DNA of 36,992 bases from Candidatus Dormiibacterota bacterium (GCA_027313505.1 DAHVDN010000031.1:1-36992); one strand, 5' to 3'. Shown: positions 7,192-17,989, counted from the stretch's first letter. Notes: a model not told the origin generated them from the letters alone. Program-made: numbers and translations.

Positions 7192-8282
7192 GCCGACGGG
7201 TCGCGCTGGTGTCCTTCGACGACGTTCCCCCGATTGGTGGTCAAGGGCGCTATGTGGGGGCATTGGAGCGTGACTTGGGGGCCGAGGGGTTTTCCGTGAC
7301 CATGGTCACCCCGCGCCGAGGTCCGTGGGGGGAGTCGGGCAAGATCCCCCGTCGCACCCGGCGGCCACCGTTGGACTTCTCCCTATTCCTGAGATCCCGA
7401 CTCAGGGGCGTGTTCGAGGCGTTACACCCTGACCTCTGGCACTTTCAGGGTGGGCCGGGAGGGGTAATGGTCCGGCGGCACCCGCCCGGTGCTCCGCTGG
7501 TTTACACGGCCCACCACACCTATCGCACAGCTCACGGGCGCAACCTCACCACCATGCCCATGGGGTATCTGGAATCTCGAGGATACCGCTGTGCAGAACA
7601 GGTGATCGCCGTCAGTCCGTCGACCGCGGCCTCTCTGATGGCGGACTCGGGAGTGCCCAAAGAGAGGATTTCCGTGATTCCGGCCGGCGTGGATACCGAG
7701 TGGCTGCAGCCTCCGGTCGATGGGGCTGAGCGGGACACGATCCTTTTCGCGGGGCGGTTGATTCCCGCCAAGGGGGTGCAGTACTTCGTGGCGATGTTTC
7801 GGACCCTCTCAAAGGAACACCCAAGCCTCGTTGCCGAGGTCTGCGGTGATGGAGTCCTTTTCCCCGCCGCGGTTGGCGCCGCCGAGCAGTTCGACGGCCG
7901 ACTACGGGTCCTAGGCCGGGTCCCAGACGACGAACTTCGCGATTGCTATCGGCGCGCGCGGGTGTTCGTGATGCCGTCGCGCTTTGAAGGTCTGGGGCTG
8001 GTGGCGCTCGAGGCCATGGCCTGTGGGACCCCGGTCGTGGGAATGGATGTGCCGGGACTCAGGGACATGCGTGACACGGGCATCACATTGGTAGCTCCCG
8101 ATGACCAGAAGGGACTTCATGACGAGGTGAACCGCCTGCTCCTGGACGGGGCTCGCTGGCGCGAACTCTCCGCTCAGGGGGTGGAGGTGGTGCGGTCGAC
8201 CTACGCATGGGGGGCGGTCGTGCCCCAGATCGCCGAGGTCTACCGCTCCGTCCTGGCCTCGAGCTCGACCCAGGTAGCGTAG
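7179..8282 (+). CDS. GT4-family glycosyltransferase
   Basis: The 367-residue GT-B fold enzyme is predicted to move a sugar from a nucleotide donor with retention of configuration. Residues 7-30 hold an N-terminal Rossmann strand and a glycine loop (SFDDVPPIGGQGRYV). The C-terminal domain starts near VIPAGVD and FAGRLIPAKG, and the donor-site EX7E motif is FEGLGLVALEAMACGTPVVG (residues about 270-289). Acceptor and donor cannot be deduced. An open frame reaches back to 7110, but those residues overlap mutM and are not conserved. GTG 7179 or TTG 7188, which overlaps the mutM TGA, are the likely starts, with translational coupling. The 3' end runs 43 bp into the convergent ABC-F gene. Confidence 0.85.
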   Translation: MSKLSRRVALVSFDDVPPIGGQGRYVGALERDLGAEGFSVTMVTPRRGPWGESGKIPRRTRRPPLDFSLFLRSRLRGVFEALHPDLWHFQGGPGGVMVRRHPPGAPLVYTAHHTYRTAHGRNLTTMPMGYLESRGYRCAEQVIAVSPSTAASLMADSGVPKERISVIPAGVDTEWLQPPVDGAERDTILFAGRLIPAKGVQYFVAMFRTLSKEHPSLVAEVCGDGVLFPAAVGAAEQFDGRLRVLGRVPDDELRDCYRRARVFVMPSRFEGLGLVALEAMACGTPVVGMDVPGLRDMRDTGITLVAPDDQKGLHDEVNRLLLDGARWRELSAQGVEVVRSTYAWGAVVPQIAEVYRSVLASSSTQVA

Positions 8283-10096
8283 CCCGCCGCCAGTTCGGCC
8301 TCGATCACCTCGAGCCGGCGGAGCAATTCCGACTCCCGATCCTTCATCCGGTGGGTCGCCGGATCCGCGAGGCGGTCGGTGAGTTCTTGGCGCTCGACTT
8401 CGAGCAGTTTGATTGACCGTTCAGCGCCGGAGAGGGACGGTGGATTGGTCCGCGTGCGAGTGGTTTTGGCACGGGCTCGGGATGGATTTCGTTGAGGCCC
8501 GGGTGCGGTCGTCCTCTTATTGCTCGGCTCGATACCGGCGCGATGGACTTCCGAAAGCCTTGTGTCCCGGACCTCCAAGACCCTGTTGGCTACGGCGTCC
8601 ACGAAGTAGCGGTCATGAGATACGAGAACGACCGCTCCAGGATATTCAGCCAGCGCCTGTTCCAGCACCTCCTGGGCAGGTATGTCAAGGTGGTTGGTGG
8701 GCTCGTCGAGAAGCAGGCAGTTGGCGTCGTCCATCCCCAACCGAGCCAGGGCGACGCGGGCCTTCTCGCCCCCCGAGAGATCCTCCACAAGGGCCCCGGC
8801 GCGATCTCCGCTGAAGAGCATGGCTCCGAGGACCGAGCGCGCCCGCTCGGCAAGCGCGTGGGGGTGGTCGTCGAGGAGGGTCTGAAGGACCGTACGTTCT
8901 GGAGCCAGGTCTGAGAAGTCCTGTCGATACAGGCGGAGCCGGGCCCTCGACCCCCTGACCGCTCTGCCCCTGACCGGGGCGAGATCGCCGATTAGAGTGT
9001 GCAGGAGGGTGGTCTTGCCCGATCCGTTGGGGCCAAGGACCGCGATCCGGTCTCCCCGAGAGATGATCAGGTCTGGGACCGAGAAGAGCTCATTCCCATC
9101 CCGGCCGCAGCCCAGTCCCTCCGTTCTGAGCACCACTTGGGCGCTGGCGGTGGCGTGTAGCGAGAGGCGCATCCGTCGAAGTTCGACTGGCTCCGGCACT
9201 CGGTCGAGCCGATCCAGGAGAGTTTGCCGACCGCGTGCCTGTCGAGCACGTTGGCCAGCCTTGTACCGGCGGATGTACTCCTCTTGGTGGGTGATGTGGG
9301 CCTGCTGTGCCTCCCAGGTTCTTCGCCATCGCAATCGGCGCTGCTGGCGCTGCTGAAGGTAACTGTCATAACTACCTTCATACACCTCGACCCGTCCGGA
9401 CTCCAGCTCCACGACCCTGGTGCAGACCCGCTCCAGCAACCTACGGTCGTGCGCCACCAGACAGAGTGTTCGAGCTGTCTGCATCAGATGGGCCTCGAGC
9501 CACTCGATGGCGGACAGGTCGAGGTGGTTCGTTGGCTCGTCCAGAAGCACCAGGTCGGCGTCCTGGAGGAGCAGCTTTGCCAACTCCATGCGGCGAACCT
9601 GCCCCACGCTCAGTTCTAGTGGCGAACGTGATTGCTCCGCGTCCTCCAATCCGAGGCCATGGAGAACGGCCCTTGCTTTGGACTCCAGCTCATACCCCCC
9701 GAGCCCCTCATATGCGGCTTGGCACTCTCCGTATCGAGCCAGTAAGGCCTCGGTCTCTGGGCTGGGCGTCCGTAGATTGGTTTCGAGGTGGATCATCTCG
9801 TCCCGGAGCGCAGCAAGGTCGGTCCGGCTGGCCATCGCCTCACCCAGGACAGTTTCCGCAGTCGGAGTCGGCGACTCCTGGGGCAGGTGGGTGACGATGA
9901 GGCGTCCTTGCCGTTCTACGGAGCCCGAGGCCGGTTCGGCCTCCTGCGCCAGTAGGGCGAGGAAGCTCGACTTGCCAGCGCCATTGGCCCCCACTAGGCC
10001 AATTCGATCCCCAGGCTCGATTCGCAGGTCCAGCTCCGAGAACACGACTCGATCTCCGTACTCGACTGCGACGCCGGTGCAGTTCAGGAGCGACAT
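8240..10096 (-). CDS. ABC-F family ATPase (ribosome-associated type)
   Basis: The 618-residue soluble protein has two ABC ATPase domains in tandem and no membrane segment, the ABC-F layout (EttA/Uup/antibiotic-protection factors) that acts on the ribosome rather than as a transporter. Domain 1 has Walker [10 protein letters not shown] near residue 38, the signature [15 protein letters not shown] and Walker [13 protein letters not shown]. Domain 2 has [23 protein letters not shown] and [12 protein letters not shown]. Between them is the charged helical linker with [21 protein letters not shown], the P-site tRNA interaction motif region. A basic stretch and a C-terminal coiled coil (about 555-615) follow. 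Whether it is a housekeeping or a resistance factor cannot be told. It diverges from uvrB across an 81-bp gap. Confidence 0.9.
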   Translation of the reverse strand: MSLLNCTGVAVEYGDRVVFSELDLRIEPGDRIGLVGANGAGKSSFLALLAQEAEPASGSVERQGRLIVTHLPQESPTPTAETVLGEAMASRTDLAALRDEMIHLETNLRTPSPETEALLARYGECQAAYEGLGGYELESKARAVLHGLGLEDAEQSRSPLELSVGQVRRMELAKLLLQDADLVLLDEPTNHLDLSAIEWLEAHLMQTARTLCLVAHDRRLLERVCTRVVELESGRVEVYEGSYDSYLQQRQQRRLRWRRTWEAQQAHITHQEEYIRRYKAGQRARQARGRQTLLDRLDRVPEPVELRRMRLSLHATASAQVVLRTEGLGCGRDGNELFSVPDLIISRGDRIAVLGPNGSGKTTLLHTLIGDLAPVRGRAVRGSRARLRLYRQDFSDLAPERTVLQTLLDDHPHALAERARSVLGAMLFSGDRAGALVEDLSGGEKARVALARLGMDDANCLLLDEPTNHLDIPAQEVLEQALAEYPGAVVLVSHDRYFVDAVANRVLEVRDTRLSEVHRAGIEPSNKRTTAPGPQRNPSRARAKTTRTRTNPPSLSGAERSIKLLEVERQELTDRLADPATHRMKDRESELLRRLEVIEAELAAGYATWVELEARTER

Positions 10097-10177
10097 CGTC
10101 GGCCTCCGACCCGGATGGCCGCGCTACCCCTGATCGAGCAGGCGCGGAGAAGCGCCCGGCGCTGGCATACTCGGGCG

Positions 10178-12202
10178 ATGCCAACGCTCCAGCTGGAAGC
10201 GCCCTTCGTTCCAACGGGGGACCAGCCGCAGGCCATTGCGGCGCTCCTGGCCGGGCTGGGCCGGGGGGAACGGCACCAGGTGCTACTGGGGGTCACGGGC
10301 AGTGGCAAGACCTTCACCATCTCCAATGTGATTGCAGAGTTGCGCCGCCCGGTGCTGGTTCTCAGCCCGAACAAGACGCTGGCCGCCCAGCTCTGGGCGG
10401 AGTTCAAAGCTTTCTTTCCTGACAACGCGGTCGAGTATTTCGTCTCCTATTACGACTACTACCAGCCTGAGGCCTACATTCCACGCACCGACACCTATAT
10501 CGAAAAGGACTCCTCTCGCAACGAGGAGATCGACCGCCTTCGCAACGCTGCCACCAGATCCCTGCTGACCCGGCGGGACGTAATCGTGGTGGCTTCGATC
10601 TCCTGCATCTACGGCGTAGGCTCTCCAGAAGATTACCTCGGTGAGTCCGTCCGGCTCCATCCTGGAGATAGCTGGCGGCGCGACATCCTGCTGCGGAAGT
10701 TCGCTGATCTGCAATATGCCCGCAACGATATGGACTTCGGTCGAAGCAGGTTTCGGGTACGAGGCGACGTTGTCGACATCCAGCCAGCCTATGAGGAGGT
10801 CGCCAGCCGGATCTTCTTCTTCGGAGACGCGGTGGAGCGGATAGTCGACTTCGACCCGCTCACCGGCGAGATTTTGGCCGAACGCGCGGAGCTGGACGTT
10901 TTCCCTGCCTCCCACTACGTGACGCCGAAGGACAAACTGGACCGGGCGCTAGCGGCAATTCAGGCTGAGCTGGACGAACGGCTGACTGAGCTGGAGTCCC
11001 AGGACAAGCTGCTGGAGGCCCAGAGGCTGCGCCAGCGCACCCTGTTCGACCTGGAGATGATGCGCGAGACCGGGACTTGCGCCGGGGTGGAGAACTACTC
11101 CCGACACCTGACCGGTCGCCAGGAGGGTGAGCGGCCATTCACACTCATGGACTTCCTGCCTCAGGACGCCCTCATTGTGATTGACGAGTCGCATGTTGCG
11201 GTGCCCCAGATTGGTGCCATGTACGGAGGCGACCGCTCTCGAAAACTGCCGCTGGTCGAGTATGGCTTCCGGCTTCCGTCTGCGCTCGACAACCGGCCAC
11301 TCACCTTCTCTGAGTGGGAGGCATCGGTAGGACAGTTGATCTACGTCTCGGCAACTCCGGGGCCATATGAGATGGAACGGGCTGGCCAGGTTGTGGAGCA
11401 GCTGCTGCGCCCGACAGGACTCCTCGATCCGCCAGTGGAGGTTCGCCCGTCTCAGGGCCAGATCGACGATTTGCTCGGCGAGATTAGGCGGACCTCACAG
11501 GCCGGGATGCGCACTCTGGTCACCACTTTGACCAAGCGCATGGCTGAGGACCTCACTGACTACCTCCGGGAGGCCGGGATCAAGGTCCAGTACCTACATT
11601 CAGACATAGACACGCTGGAGCGGGTCGAGGTGATTCGCGACCTGCGTCTCGGGGTGTACGACGTGGTGGTCGGCATCAACCTGTTGCGCGAAGGGTTGGA
11701 CCTACCGGAGGTCGGGTTCATAGCCATCCTGGACGCAGACAAGGAGGGCTTTCTGCGCGGCTACCGCTCTCTGATTCAGACCGCGGGGCGGGCGGCCCGC
11801 AATGTGCATGGGCACGTGGTCATGTATGCCGACCGCATTTCCGACGCCATGCGGGAGACGCTCGCGGAGACCGCGCGGCGGCGGGCCATCCAGACACAGC
11901 ACAACCTCGCCCACGGCGTCACCCCCACCACCATCGTGAAGGCGATCCGCGAGCAGGAGATGTCGCGACTCAACCAGGAGGTCGCCGCCGTGGAATTCCA
12001 GGAGTCCAAGGGTTTGCCCCCGGACGATCTGCTTCGGGTCACCCTGGAGCTGGAAAAGGCGATGCGGCGAGCGGCCGGGAATTTGGAGTTCGAACGAGCG
12101 GCGGCGCTGAGGGATAGATTGGTGGCCCTTCGGCGGGACTCCGACCCAGCGCCCGCCACGGTTCAACCAAGGCGACCCGCTCGGCGGCGTCGCGGTCCGT
12201 GA
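10178..12202 (+). CDS. uvrB: Excinuclease ABC subunit B
   Basis: The 674-residue damage-verification helicase of nucleotide excision repair receives the lesion from UvrA and recruits UvrC. Walker A is [10 protein letters not shown] (about residues 42-51). The strand-separating beta-hairpin region has [12 protein letters not shown], Walker B is VIDESHV, and helicase motif VI lies around QTAGRAARN. The C-terminal UVR domain ([24 protein letters not shown], residues about 620-645) contacts UvrC. I chose ATG 10178 because [20 protein letters not shown] is the family's usual start; the frame extends back to 10115. glgX follows after one base. No SOS box is visible in the 81-bp upstream gap, in contrast to uvrA. 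Confidence 0.96.
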   Translation: MPTLQLEAPFVPTGDQPQAIAALLAGLGRGERHQVLLGVTGSGKTFTISNVIAELRRPVLVLSPNKTLAAQLWAEFKAFFPDNAVEYFVSYYDYYQPEAYIPRTDTYIEKDSSRNEEIDRLRNAATRSLLTRRDVIVVASISCIYGVGSPEDYLGESVRLHPGDSWRRDILLRKFADLQYARNDMDFGRSRFRVRGDVVDIQPAYEEVASRIFFFGDAVERIVDFDPLTGEILAERAELDVFPASHYVTPKDKLDRALAAIQAELDERLTELESQDKLLEAQRLRQRTLFDLEMMRETGTCAGVENYSRHLTGRQEGERPFTLMDFLPQDALIVIDESHVAVPQIGAMYGGDRSRKLPLVEYGFRLPSALDNRPLTFSEWEASVGQLIYVSATPGPYEMERAGQVVEQLLRPTGLLDPPVEVRPSQGQIDDLLGEIRRTSQAGMRTLVTTLTKRMAEDLTDYLREAGIKVQYLHSDIDTLERVEVIRDLRLGVYDVVVGINLLREGLDLPEVGFIAILDADKEGFLRGYRSLIQTAGRAARNVHGHVVMYADRISDAMRETLAETARRRAIQTQHNLAHGVTPTTIVKAIREQEMSRLNQEVAAVEFQESKGLPPDDLLRVTLELEKAMRRAAGNLEFERAAALRDRLVALRRDSDPAPATVQPRRPARRRRGP

Positions 12203-12203
12203 C

Positions 12204-14324
12204 ATGACCCATGTGTGGCCAGGGCGCGCCTATCCACTGGGAGCGACATGGGATGGGACGGGGACGAATTTCTCCATTTTTTCCGAGGCTGCGGAGCGAG
12301 TTCAACTCTGCCTTTTCGGGGTGGACGGTTCGGAGCAGAGGGTCGATCTGGTAGAGGTCGACGGCTTCTGCTGGCACGGGCATCTGCCGGGCGTGGGTCC
12401 GGGCCAGCGCTACGGCTACCGGGTGCATGGAGAGTACAAGCCATCTGCCGGAGGGCGATGCAACCCAGCCAATCTGCTGCTGGACCCCTACGCCAAGGCG
12501 GTGGAGGGAGAGGTGAGGTGGGGCCGGTCAGTCTACGGATATGAGTTTGGCAGTCCGGAGGGGGACAGCGCCCCCAATCGAACAGATTCGCAGGCGTCCA
12601 TGCCTCGGTCGGTTGTCATCGATCCGACCTTCGATTGGGGCGATGACCGTCTACTGCGGACTCCATGGCATGAAACTGTCGTATATGAGGCCCATGTGCG
12701 CGGCCTCACCAAGGCGCACCCAGAGGTCGAGCCCGGGCTGCGTGGGACCTACGCAGGGCTGGCCAGCCCACCGATCTTGGACCACCTGCTCAGGCTGGGG
12801 GTCAGCGCCGTCGAGCTCTTACCGGTACACCAGTTCATCCACGATGACGCGTTGGCGCGGAGGGGTTTGCGAAATTTCTGGGGATACAACTCCATCTGCT
12901 TCCTGGCTCCCCACAACCAATACAGCTCGTCCGGCCAGGCGGGACAGCAGGTGACCGAATTCAAGCGAATGGTCAAGGCACTTCACCAGGCCGGCATCGA
13001 GGTGATCCTCGACGTCGTGTACAACCACACCGCCGAAGGCAGCAATCTAGGGCCAACCCTGTGCTTCCGGGGCATCGACAACCCGGCCTATTACCGGCTG
13101 ATGCCTGACGACCCCCGCCACTACATGGACTACACGGGCACCGGAAACACCCTGAACATGCGCCATCCGCATGTTCTACAGCTGATCATGGATAGCCTCC
13201 GCTACTGGATCCAAGAGATGCATGTCGACGGGTTTCGATTCGATCTGGCCTCGGCGCTGGCCCGAGAGCTGCACGATGTGGACCGGCTATCTGCCTTCTT
13301 CGACATCATCCAGCAGGACCCGGTGATCAATCAGGTGAAGCTGATTGCCGAGCCTTGGGATGTCGGTGAGGGCGGTTACCAGGTCGGTAATTTCCCTCCG
13401 CTCTGGTCGGAGTGGAACGGAAAGTACCGCGACACGGTTCGCGACTATTGGCGCGGTGCGGAGCGGGGAGTGGCCGAGTTCGCTTTCCGGCTCACCGGGA
13501 GTTCGGATCTTTACGCCTCCAACGGCCGACGGCCCTTTGCCAGCGTCAACTTCATCACCTGCCACGACGGCTTCACCCTTCGCGACTTGGTCAGCTACAA
13601 CGACAAGCACAATCAGGCCAACGGCGAGGAAAATCGGGACGGTACCGACGACAATCGCTCCTGGAACTGCGGTGCTGAGGGGCCCACAGACGAGCCTGAG
13701 GTAGGGGCGTTGCGGACTCGGCAGCAACGCAATTTTCTGGCCACCCTTTTGCTCTCGCAGGGGGTGCCAATGCTTCTGGCAGGCGACGAATTCGGGCGAA
13801 CGCAGCATGGCAACAACAACGCCTATTGTCAGGACAACGAGATCTCATGGGTTGACTGGTCGTTAGCCGAGTCAGAAGGAGAGGTGCTGGAGTTTGCCCG
13901 ACGGCTGGTGCGGCTCCGCAAGGAAAACCAGGTCTTTCGGAGGCGTCGATGGTTCGAAGGGGTGACCCTCCACGGAAAGGGTGTTTCGGACATCGGGTGG
14001 TTCACCCCCCAGGGCCAAGAGATGACCGATGAGGAGTGGGGCCAGGGGTTCGTCAAGTCGTTCGCCGTATTTCTCAACGGGGGCGCGATCCGATCCCCGG
14101 ACCTCCGAGGTGAGGCCGTCCATAGTGCCAGCTTCTGCCTACTCTTCAACGCCCACAGCGAGGCGGTGGCCTTTCAGCTCCCCAGCATCGAGTGGGGCGC
14201 CGGATGGCGGCTGGTCGAGGACACCGCGGCGGAGCGGAGGCTCAATCCCCCGGCCCACTACGACTCCGGAGCGAGCGTTTCGGTCAGGGCCCGATCTCTG
14301 GCAGTCCTGACGCGGCGTGGCTGA
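12204..14324 (+). CDS. glgX: Glycogen debranching enzyme GlgX (GH13)
   Basis: The 706-residue isoamylase-type enzyme hydrolyses alpha-1,6 branches of glycogen. It has an N-terminal carbohydrate-binding module (residues 1-130, GATWDGTGTNFSIFS) and a catalytic barrel with the four GH13 regions: DVVYNHTAEG, DGFRFDLASAL (nucleophile Asp), IAEPWDVGEGGYQVGNFP (acid/base Glu) and TCHDGFTLRDLVSYNDKHN (transition-state Asp). NRDGTDDNRSWNCG is typical of GlgX. The ATG starts one base after the uvrB stop and the 3' end overlaps the GH57 gene by 8 nt, so the three genes probably share an mRNA. Together with the GH57 enzyme it implies storage-glucan breakdown or remodelling. No glycogen synthase gene is in the window. 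Confidence 0.95.
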   Translation: MTHVWPGRAYPLGATWDGTGTNFSIFSEAAERVQLCLFGVDGSEQRVDLVEVDGFCWHGHLPGVGPGQRYGYRVHGEYKPSAGGRCNPANLLLDPYAKAVEGEVRWGRSVYGYEFGSPEGDSAPNRTDSQASMPRSVVIDPTFDWGDDRLLRTPWHETVVYEAHVRGLTKAHPEVEPGLRGTYAGLASPPILDHLLRLGVSAVELLPVHQFIHDDALARRGLRNFWGYNSICFLAPHNQYSSSGQAGQQVTEFKRMVKALHQAGIEVILDVVYNHTAEGSNLGPTLCFRGIDNPAYYRLMPDDPRHYMDYTGTGNTLNMRHPHVLQLIMDSLRYWIQEMHVDGFRFDLASALARELHDVDRLSAFFDIIQQDPVINQVKLIAEPWDVGEGGYQVGNFPPLWSEWNGKYRDTVRDYWRGAERGVAEFAFRLTGSSDLYASNGRRPFASVNFITCHDGFTLRDLVSYNDKHNQANGEENRDGTDDNRSWNCGAEGPTDEPEVGALRTRQQRNFLATLLLSQGVPMLLAGDEFGRTQHGNNNAYCQDNEISWVDWSLAESEGEVLEFARRLVRLRKENQVFRRRRWFEGVTLHGKGVSDIGWFTPQGQEMTDEEWGQGFVKSFAVFLNGGAIRSPDLRGEAVHSASFCLLFNAHSEAVAFQLPSIEWGAGWRLVEDTAAERRLNPPAHYDSGASVSVRARSLAVLTRRG

Positions 14325-16317
14325 GTCGCCAATCCGCCTCGGGCTCGTTGTCCACTTTCACCAGCCCATCGGCAACCTCGATCGGGTCGTGGCCCAGGCC
14401 ACTCGCCGTTGTTACCTGCCATTCTTGAAGACAATCGCAGGATACCCGGAGGTTCCATGGACCCTTCACTATTCCGGCTGCCTCCTGAGGTGGCTGGAGG
14501 GGCATGTTCCAGAGGTCCCAGAACGGCTGGCGGAGTTGGTGGACGCCGGCGTCGTGGAGCTGCTGACTGGTGGCCTCGAGGAGCCTATCTTGGCTTCCAT
14601 TCCGGAGAGCGATGGGCTTCGCCAGATCGCGCGGATGTCGGAGATGCTGGCGGAGCGCTTCGGGTCGGCACCCAAGGGTCTGTGGCTCACCGAGCGTGTG
14701 TGGGAGCCGCACCTGGCCCGGACGCTGGCCAGAGCGGGAGTGGCATACACCGTTGTCGACGACACCAGCCTGAGGGCTGTCGGTGTGGAGGAGTCGGTCA
14801 AGGCCGGGCCCTGGAGCACTGAGTTCGAACGCGAGGGGGTGCTCCTGTTCGGATCCAGTCGTCAACTGCGATATCTCATTCCATATGCGAGACCGGACCG
14901 GGTGATTGCCGAGATGGCTGGAGCTGGCCCTGACGGCCTGGTCGTCTACGCCGACGACGGAGAGAAATTCGGTGAGTGGCCGCGCACCCACCGTCAGGTC
15001 TACGGGCGGCGGTGGCTGGCTCGATTCCTAGAGGGGCTGAAGGTGGCCAAAGCTGAGCGAAGGGTGCGGCCGGTACTTCTGGGGGACGGGGTTGAGGGAG
15101 GTACCAGGGGCCGGGTCTTCCTTCCATCCGGCTCCTACGACGAGATGATGACCTGGGCGCTCCCAACTCCCGCACGGCACCGGCTCGAGACCGCTAACGC
15201 CCGGCTCATCGCCTCCCCAGATACCGCTGGGATCGGGGACTTTGTGCATGGTGCCCCCTGGCAGGGATTCCTGGCCAAGTATCCGGAGGTGTACAGGCTC
15301 CACCGGGCCATGCTTCGAGTCAGCGCCAAGGTGGAGAGGGCCGGCAACCCACCCTCGGCCGTTGCACACCTGCACATGGCCCAGTGCAATTGCGCATATT
15401 GGCATGGGACGTTCGGCGGCGCCTACTTGAGCTTTCTGAGGCTTGCGCTCTGGCACCACCTAATCGTGGCCGAGCATCAGGCCGAGCTTGCTCTGGATGG
15501 GCCGCCCACGGCCGGCATCGAGATGACGAGCAAGGACAGCGGCGAAAGCGGCGAGGTCAGGATGTGGGGCCCCTGGGGATATGCCATCACAGCCCCCGAG
15601 CTGGGTGGTCAGGTGATGCAGCTGGCGACCTGGACGGGAGCGGCAAATCTGGTGGCTGTGATGGGTCGGCACCTTGAGTCTTACCACCTCCCTTCGGAGG
15701 CAATTGATCGCCGTGACGCGCGGATGGAACTGGGGGTATTGGAAGCGCCGAGCGCTGCGGCGGCCCAGGGATTGGAGTTTGACCATGTCGAGGTGGGTGC
15801 GCTGAGGGATGCGCTCGATGGGGAGTGGTTGGACTGCCCATATCGGGTGGACGAGGTCCCGGGAAGCATCGTGTATTGCCACGATGCCCCCCAGCTCCTC
15901 CTGCAAAAGACCTTACGGTGTGTTCCCACGGGCATCGAAGCTACTTACCTGATCACTCCACGGCAGGACCGGTGGTCAGGTGAGTTGGCCGTGGAGGTGC
16001 GGAGCTGCCCGCTGGCCCCGAACCGCACCTCGGACTCGGTGAGGGCCCGGCCTGTCCGAGGTCGATGGATCGTAGACCAACCGGGCACGGTCACAGCTCT
16101 GGCTGTCTCCACCGACGATTCAAAGGATCCGGAGAGCCAGTCGGTCATCGCCTTGGGGGCGACCCTTGCCGGGTTGGAGGAGATGGCCCAGGGGGTGAGG
16201 CTGGTCTTCCGCTGGAGAGTTGAGGCCACCACGGAACACCCCTGGCAGAGGCGGATTCTTTTGGAGCCCCGGCCTGGACGGGGCGCGACTGCCGCTGGTC
16301 AGCTCAGCATCCCCTAG
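14317..16317 (+). CDS. GH57 family alpha-glucanotransferase/amylase-like protein
   Basis: The 666-residue protein has the architecture and length of Thermococcus litoralis 4-alpha-glucanotransferase: a GH57 catalytic barrel (residues about 5-300), a DUF1925-type helical middle domain and a DUF1926-type beta-sandwich at the C-terminus. Catalytic positions are visible: LVVHFHQPIGN at the start of the barrel, the nucleophile Glu in WLTERVWEP (about residue 128), and the acid/base Asp in VYADDGEKFGEW (about 210-220). It should disproportionate or hydrolyse alpha-1,4-glucans inside the cell. The GTG start overlaps the glgX end by 8 nt. The gene faces the amidase gene across 126 bp in which I see no clear terminator. 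An amylase or amylopullulanase-like specificity is possible. Confidence 0.85.
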   Translation: MAESPIRLGLVVHFHQPIGNLDRVVAQATRRCYLPFLKTIAGYPEVPWTLHYSGCLLRWLEGHVPEVPERLAELVDAGVVELLTGGLEEPILASIPESDGLRQIARMSEMLAERFGSAPKGLWLTERVWEPHLARTLARAGVAYTVVDDTSLRAVGVEESVKAGPWSTEFEREGVLLFGSSRQLRYLIPYARPDRVIAEMAGAGPDGLVVYADDGEKFGEWPRTHRQVYGRRWLARFLEGLKVAKAERRVRPVLLGDGVEGGTRGRVFLPSGSYDEMMTWALPTPARHRLETANARLIASPDTAGIGDFVHGAPWQGFLAKYPEVYRLHRAMLRVSAKVERAGNPPSAVAHLHMAQCNCAYWHGTFGGAYLSFLRLALWHHLIVAEHQAELALDGPPTAGIEMTSKDSGESGEVRMWGPWGYAITAPELGGQVMQLATWTGAANLVAVMGRHLESYHLPSEAIDRRDARMELGVLEAPSAAAAQGLEFDHVEVGALRDALDGEWLDCPYRVDEVPGSIVYCHDAPQLLLQKTLRCVPTGIEATYLITPRQDRWSGELAVEVRSCPLAPNRTSDSVRARPVRGRWIVDQPGTVTALAVSTDDSKDPESQSVIALGATLAGLEEMAQGVRLVFRWRVEATTEHPWQRRILLEPRPGRGATAAGQLSIP

Positions 16318-16443
16318 ACTGCCGCCCCGCCGATCCACCCGGACCGAGACAACGCCAACGCGGCACCTGAGCACGACTCCGATCTCCAGCGATGAACGAA
16401 CACTAGACTACCCTGTCCGGCGATACTGGGACCCAAGAGGACC

Positions 16444-17904
16444 TCACCGGCTCCAATCTGGGAGGGCGGTGGGGGAGGCATCCTGCCAGCTCGCCACGCT
16501 CTCCAACTCTTGGCAGAGGCCGAGCACTGTCGCGTCTTCGTAGAGTCGGCCGATCAGCTGGACACCAACTGGAATCCCTAGATGCCAGTGCATGGGAACA
16601 GAGGCTGCTGGCTGACCGGTGACGTTCACCAGCGGCGTGAAAGGAGTGAACTGGTCGGCGGCAGCCATCGGGGCCATCGGGTCGGAGGTTGACTGTTCGA
16701 ACAGCTGTCCGACACGCAGCGGTAGGCGAGCCAAGGTGGGAGTCACAACCACATCCCAGGTGCTCCACAGAGTGGCCACCTCCCGGTTGTGGAGTTGCAG
16801 GCGCGCCTCTGCCTGTAACAGCTCCCCGCTGTTCACACCTCGGCCAAGCTCTGCCAGCGCCAGAACGTGCGGCTCGACCAAAGGCTTGCCCCCCGGCCCC
16901 AAGTCAGCCCCGATTAAGTTAGCGAGCATCGCCGCAGCCCACAGCTTTCTAAACTCTTCGGCTAGCCACGGACGTGTCCAATTAGGGTGGATCTCCTCAA
17001 CCCGGTGGCCGAGGTGGCCAAGAACTTCGACTGTGTGCCGCACGGCCTCCCCACAGGCCGCGTCCACCGGCGCCTCGACGGGAGGCACACAGGTCCACCC
17101 AATTCGAAGCCGGGGTCCAGGATGCCCGAGTCCGGCGGAAAAGGGCACCCGAGGCGGCGGCGCTGAGTACGGATCTCCGGGGGCGGGGCCGGACACCATG
17201 TCGAGCAGGAGCGCCATATCAGAGACGCGAGTGGTCAAGAACCCCGGTGTGACCAGACCCGCTCCGGCATCTCCCGGTGCCGGGCTGGCGGAGATTCTCC
17301 CCCGAGACGGCTTGAAGCCCACGATCCCGCAACAGGACGCCGGGATTCTCAGGCTCCCTCCGCCGTCATTCCCATGAGCAGCCGGCACCATTCCGGACGC
17401 GACGGCCGCCGCTGATCCCCCGCTTGAGCCCCCGGGCGTGAGACTGAGGTCCCACGGGTTACGGCACGTGCCGAGGCGTTCACTCTCAGTGACCGGTATT
17501 GCCCCGAACTCTGGGAGGTTGGTCTTCCCGACCACAATCGCGCCGGCGCTGCGTAACCGTGCGACGATTTCGGCGTCCTCCACAGCCAAGGACGACCCGG
17601 TGCTGTGGGAACCCCGCGTCACCGCCATTCCAATCACCGCCGTGTTGTCCTTGACGGCCAGTGGGACACCTTCCAGGGACCGCCCCTCACCTCTCAGGAT
17701 CCGGGCCTCCGCCGAACGGGCCTCCTCCATCGCCGACTCCGCGCGCATGGCGACGAAGGCGTCGAGCGCAGGGTTGAGGCGCTCAATGCGTCGCAGGCTC
17801 TCCTCAACCATCTCAGTCGGCGACACGGTCCCACCGCGGGCCCCCGCAGCAAGCTCGGCGATGGATGGCCACCGAGGCAGTCGGCCATCGGGACTGCTGA
17901 ACAT
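16444..17904 (-). CDS. Amidase-signature family hydrolase
   Basis: The protein hydrolyses an amide bond through a Ser-cisSer-Lys triad. The catalytic lysine is in GVPLAVKDN, the [14 protein letters not shown] loop carries the cis-serine, and the nucleophile serine is in [12 protein letters not shown], followed by [13 protein letters not shown]. The lead-in [24 protein letters not shown] is standard. The substrate is unknown. The C-terminus resembles stand-alone amidases ([15 protein letters not shown]), and there are no gatB or gatC neighbours, so GatA is unlikely. ATG 17904 gives 486 residues. The frame extends to GTG 17997 (517 aa), but that extra part is basic, not conserved, and overlaps the SOS box of the divergent uvrA promoter. 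Neither start has a strong ribosome site. Confidence 0.85.
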   Translation of the reverse strand: MFSSPDGRLPRWPSIAELAAGARGGTVSPTEMVEESLRRIERLNPALDAFVAMRAESAMEEARSAEARILRGEGRSLEGVPLAVKDNTAVIGMAVTRGSHSTGSSLAVEDAEIVARLRSAGAIVVGKTNLPEFGAIPVTESERLGTCRNPWDLSLTPGGSSGGSAAAVASGMVPAAHGNDGGGSLRIPASCCGIVGFKPSRGRISASPAPGDAGAGLVTPGFLTTRVSDMALLLDMVSGPAPGDPYSAPPPRVPFSAGLGHPGPRLRIGWTCVPPVEAPVDAACGEAVRHTVEVLGHLGHRVEEIHPNWTRPWLAEEFRKLWAAAMLANLIGADLGPGGKPLVEPHVLALAELGRGVNSGELLQAEARLQLHNREVATLWSTWDVVVTPTLARLPLRVGQLFEQSTSDPMAPMAAADQFTPFTPLVNVTGQPAASVPMHWHLGIPVGVQLIGRLYEDATVLGLCQELESVASWQDASPTALPDWSR

Positions 17905-17969
17905 CTCAGTGAAGTGTCGCAGGTCGCGGGCCGCCCGTCCCGCCGACCCCGCGACCACTGTTCGTCGGC

Positions 17970-17989
17970 TATGATAGAACACATGTTTG
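17970..17989 (+). promoter_or_regulatory. LexA (SOS) box with abutting -10 element upstream of uvrA
   Basis: AGAACACATGTTTG at 17976-17989 differs from the Gram-positive SOS consensus CGAAC-RNRY-GTTYG only at the first base. The half-sites GAAC/GTTT are symmetrical but for one base. It directly follows a TATGAT hexamer (17970-17975) in the uvrA direction, so bound LexA would cover the promoter. No good -35 hexamer is seen. The uvrA start is about 105 bp downstream. uvrA is a classical SOS gene, which supports the call. Confidence 0.65.

Noticed and set aside
16318-16443. Terminator between the GH57 gene and the amidase
   Set aside because: I looked for a stem followed by a T-run on both strands in this convergent gap and found none that was convincing.
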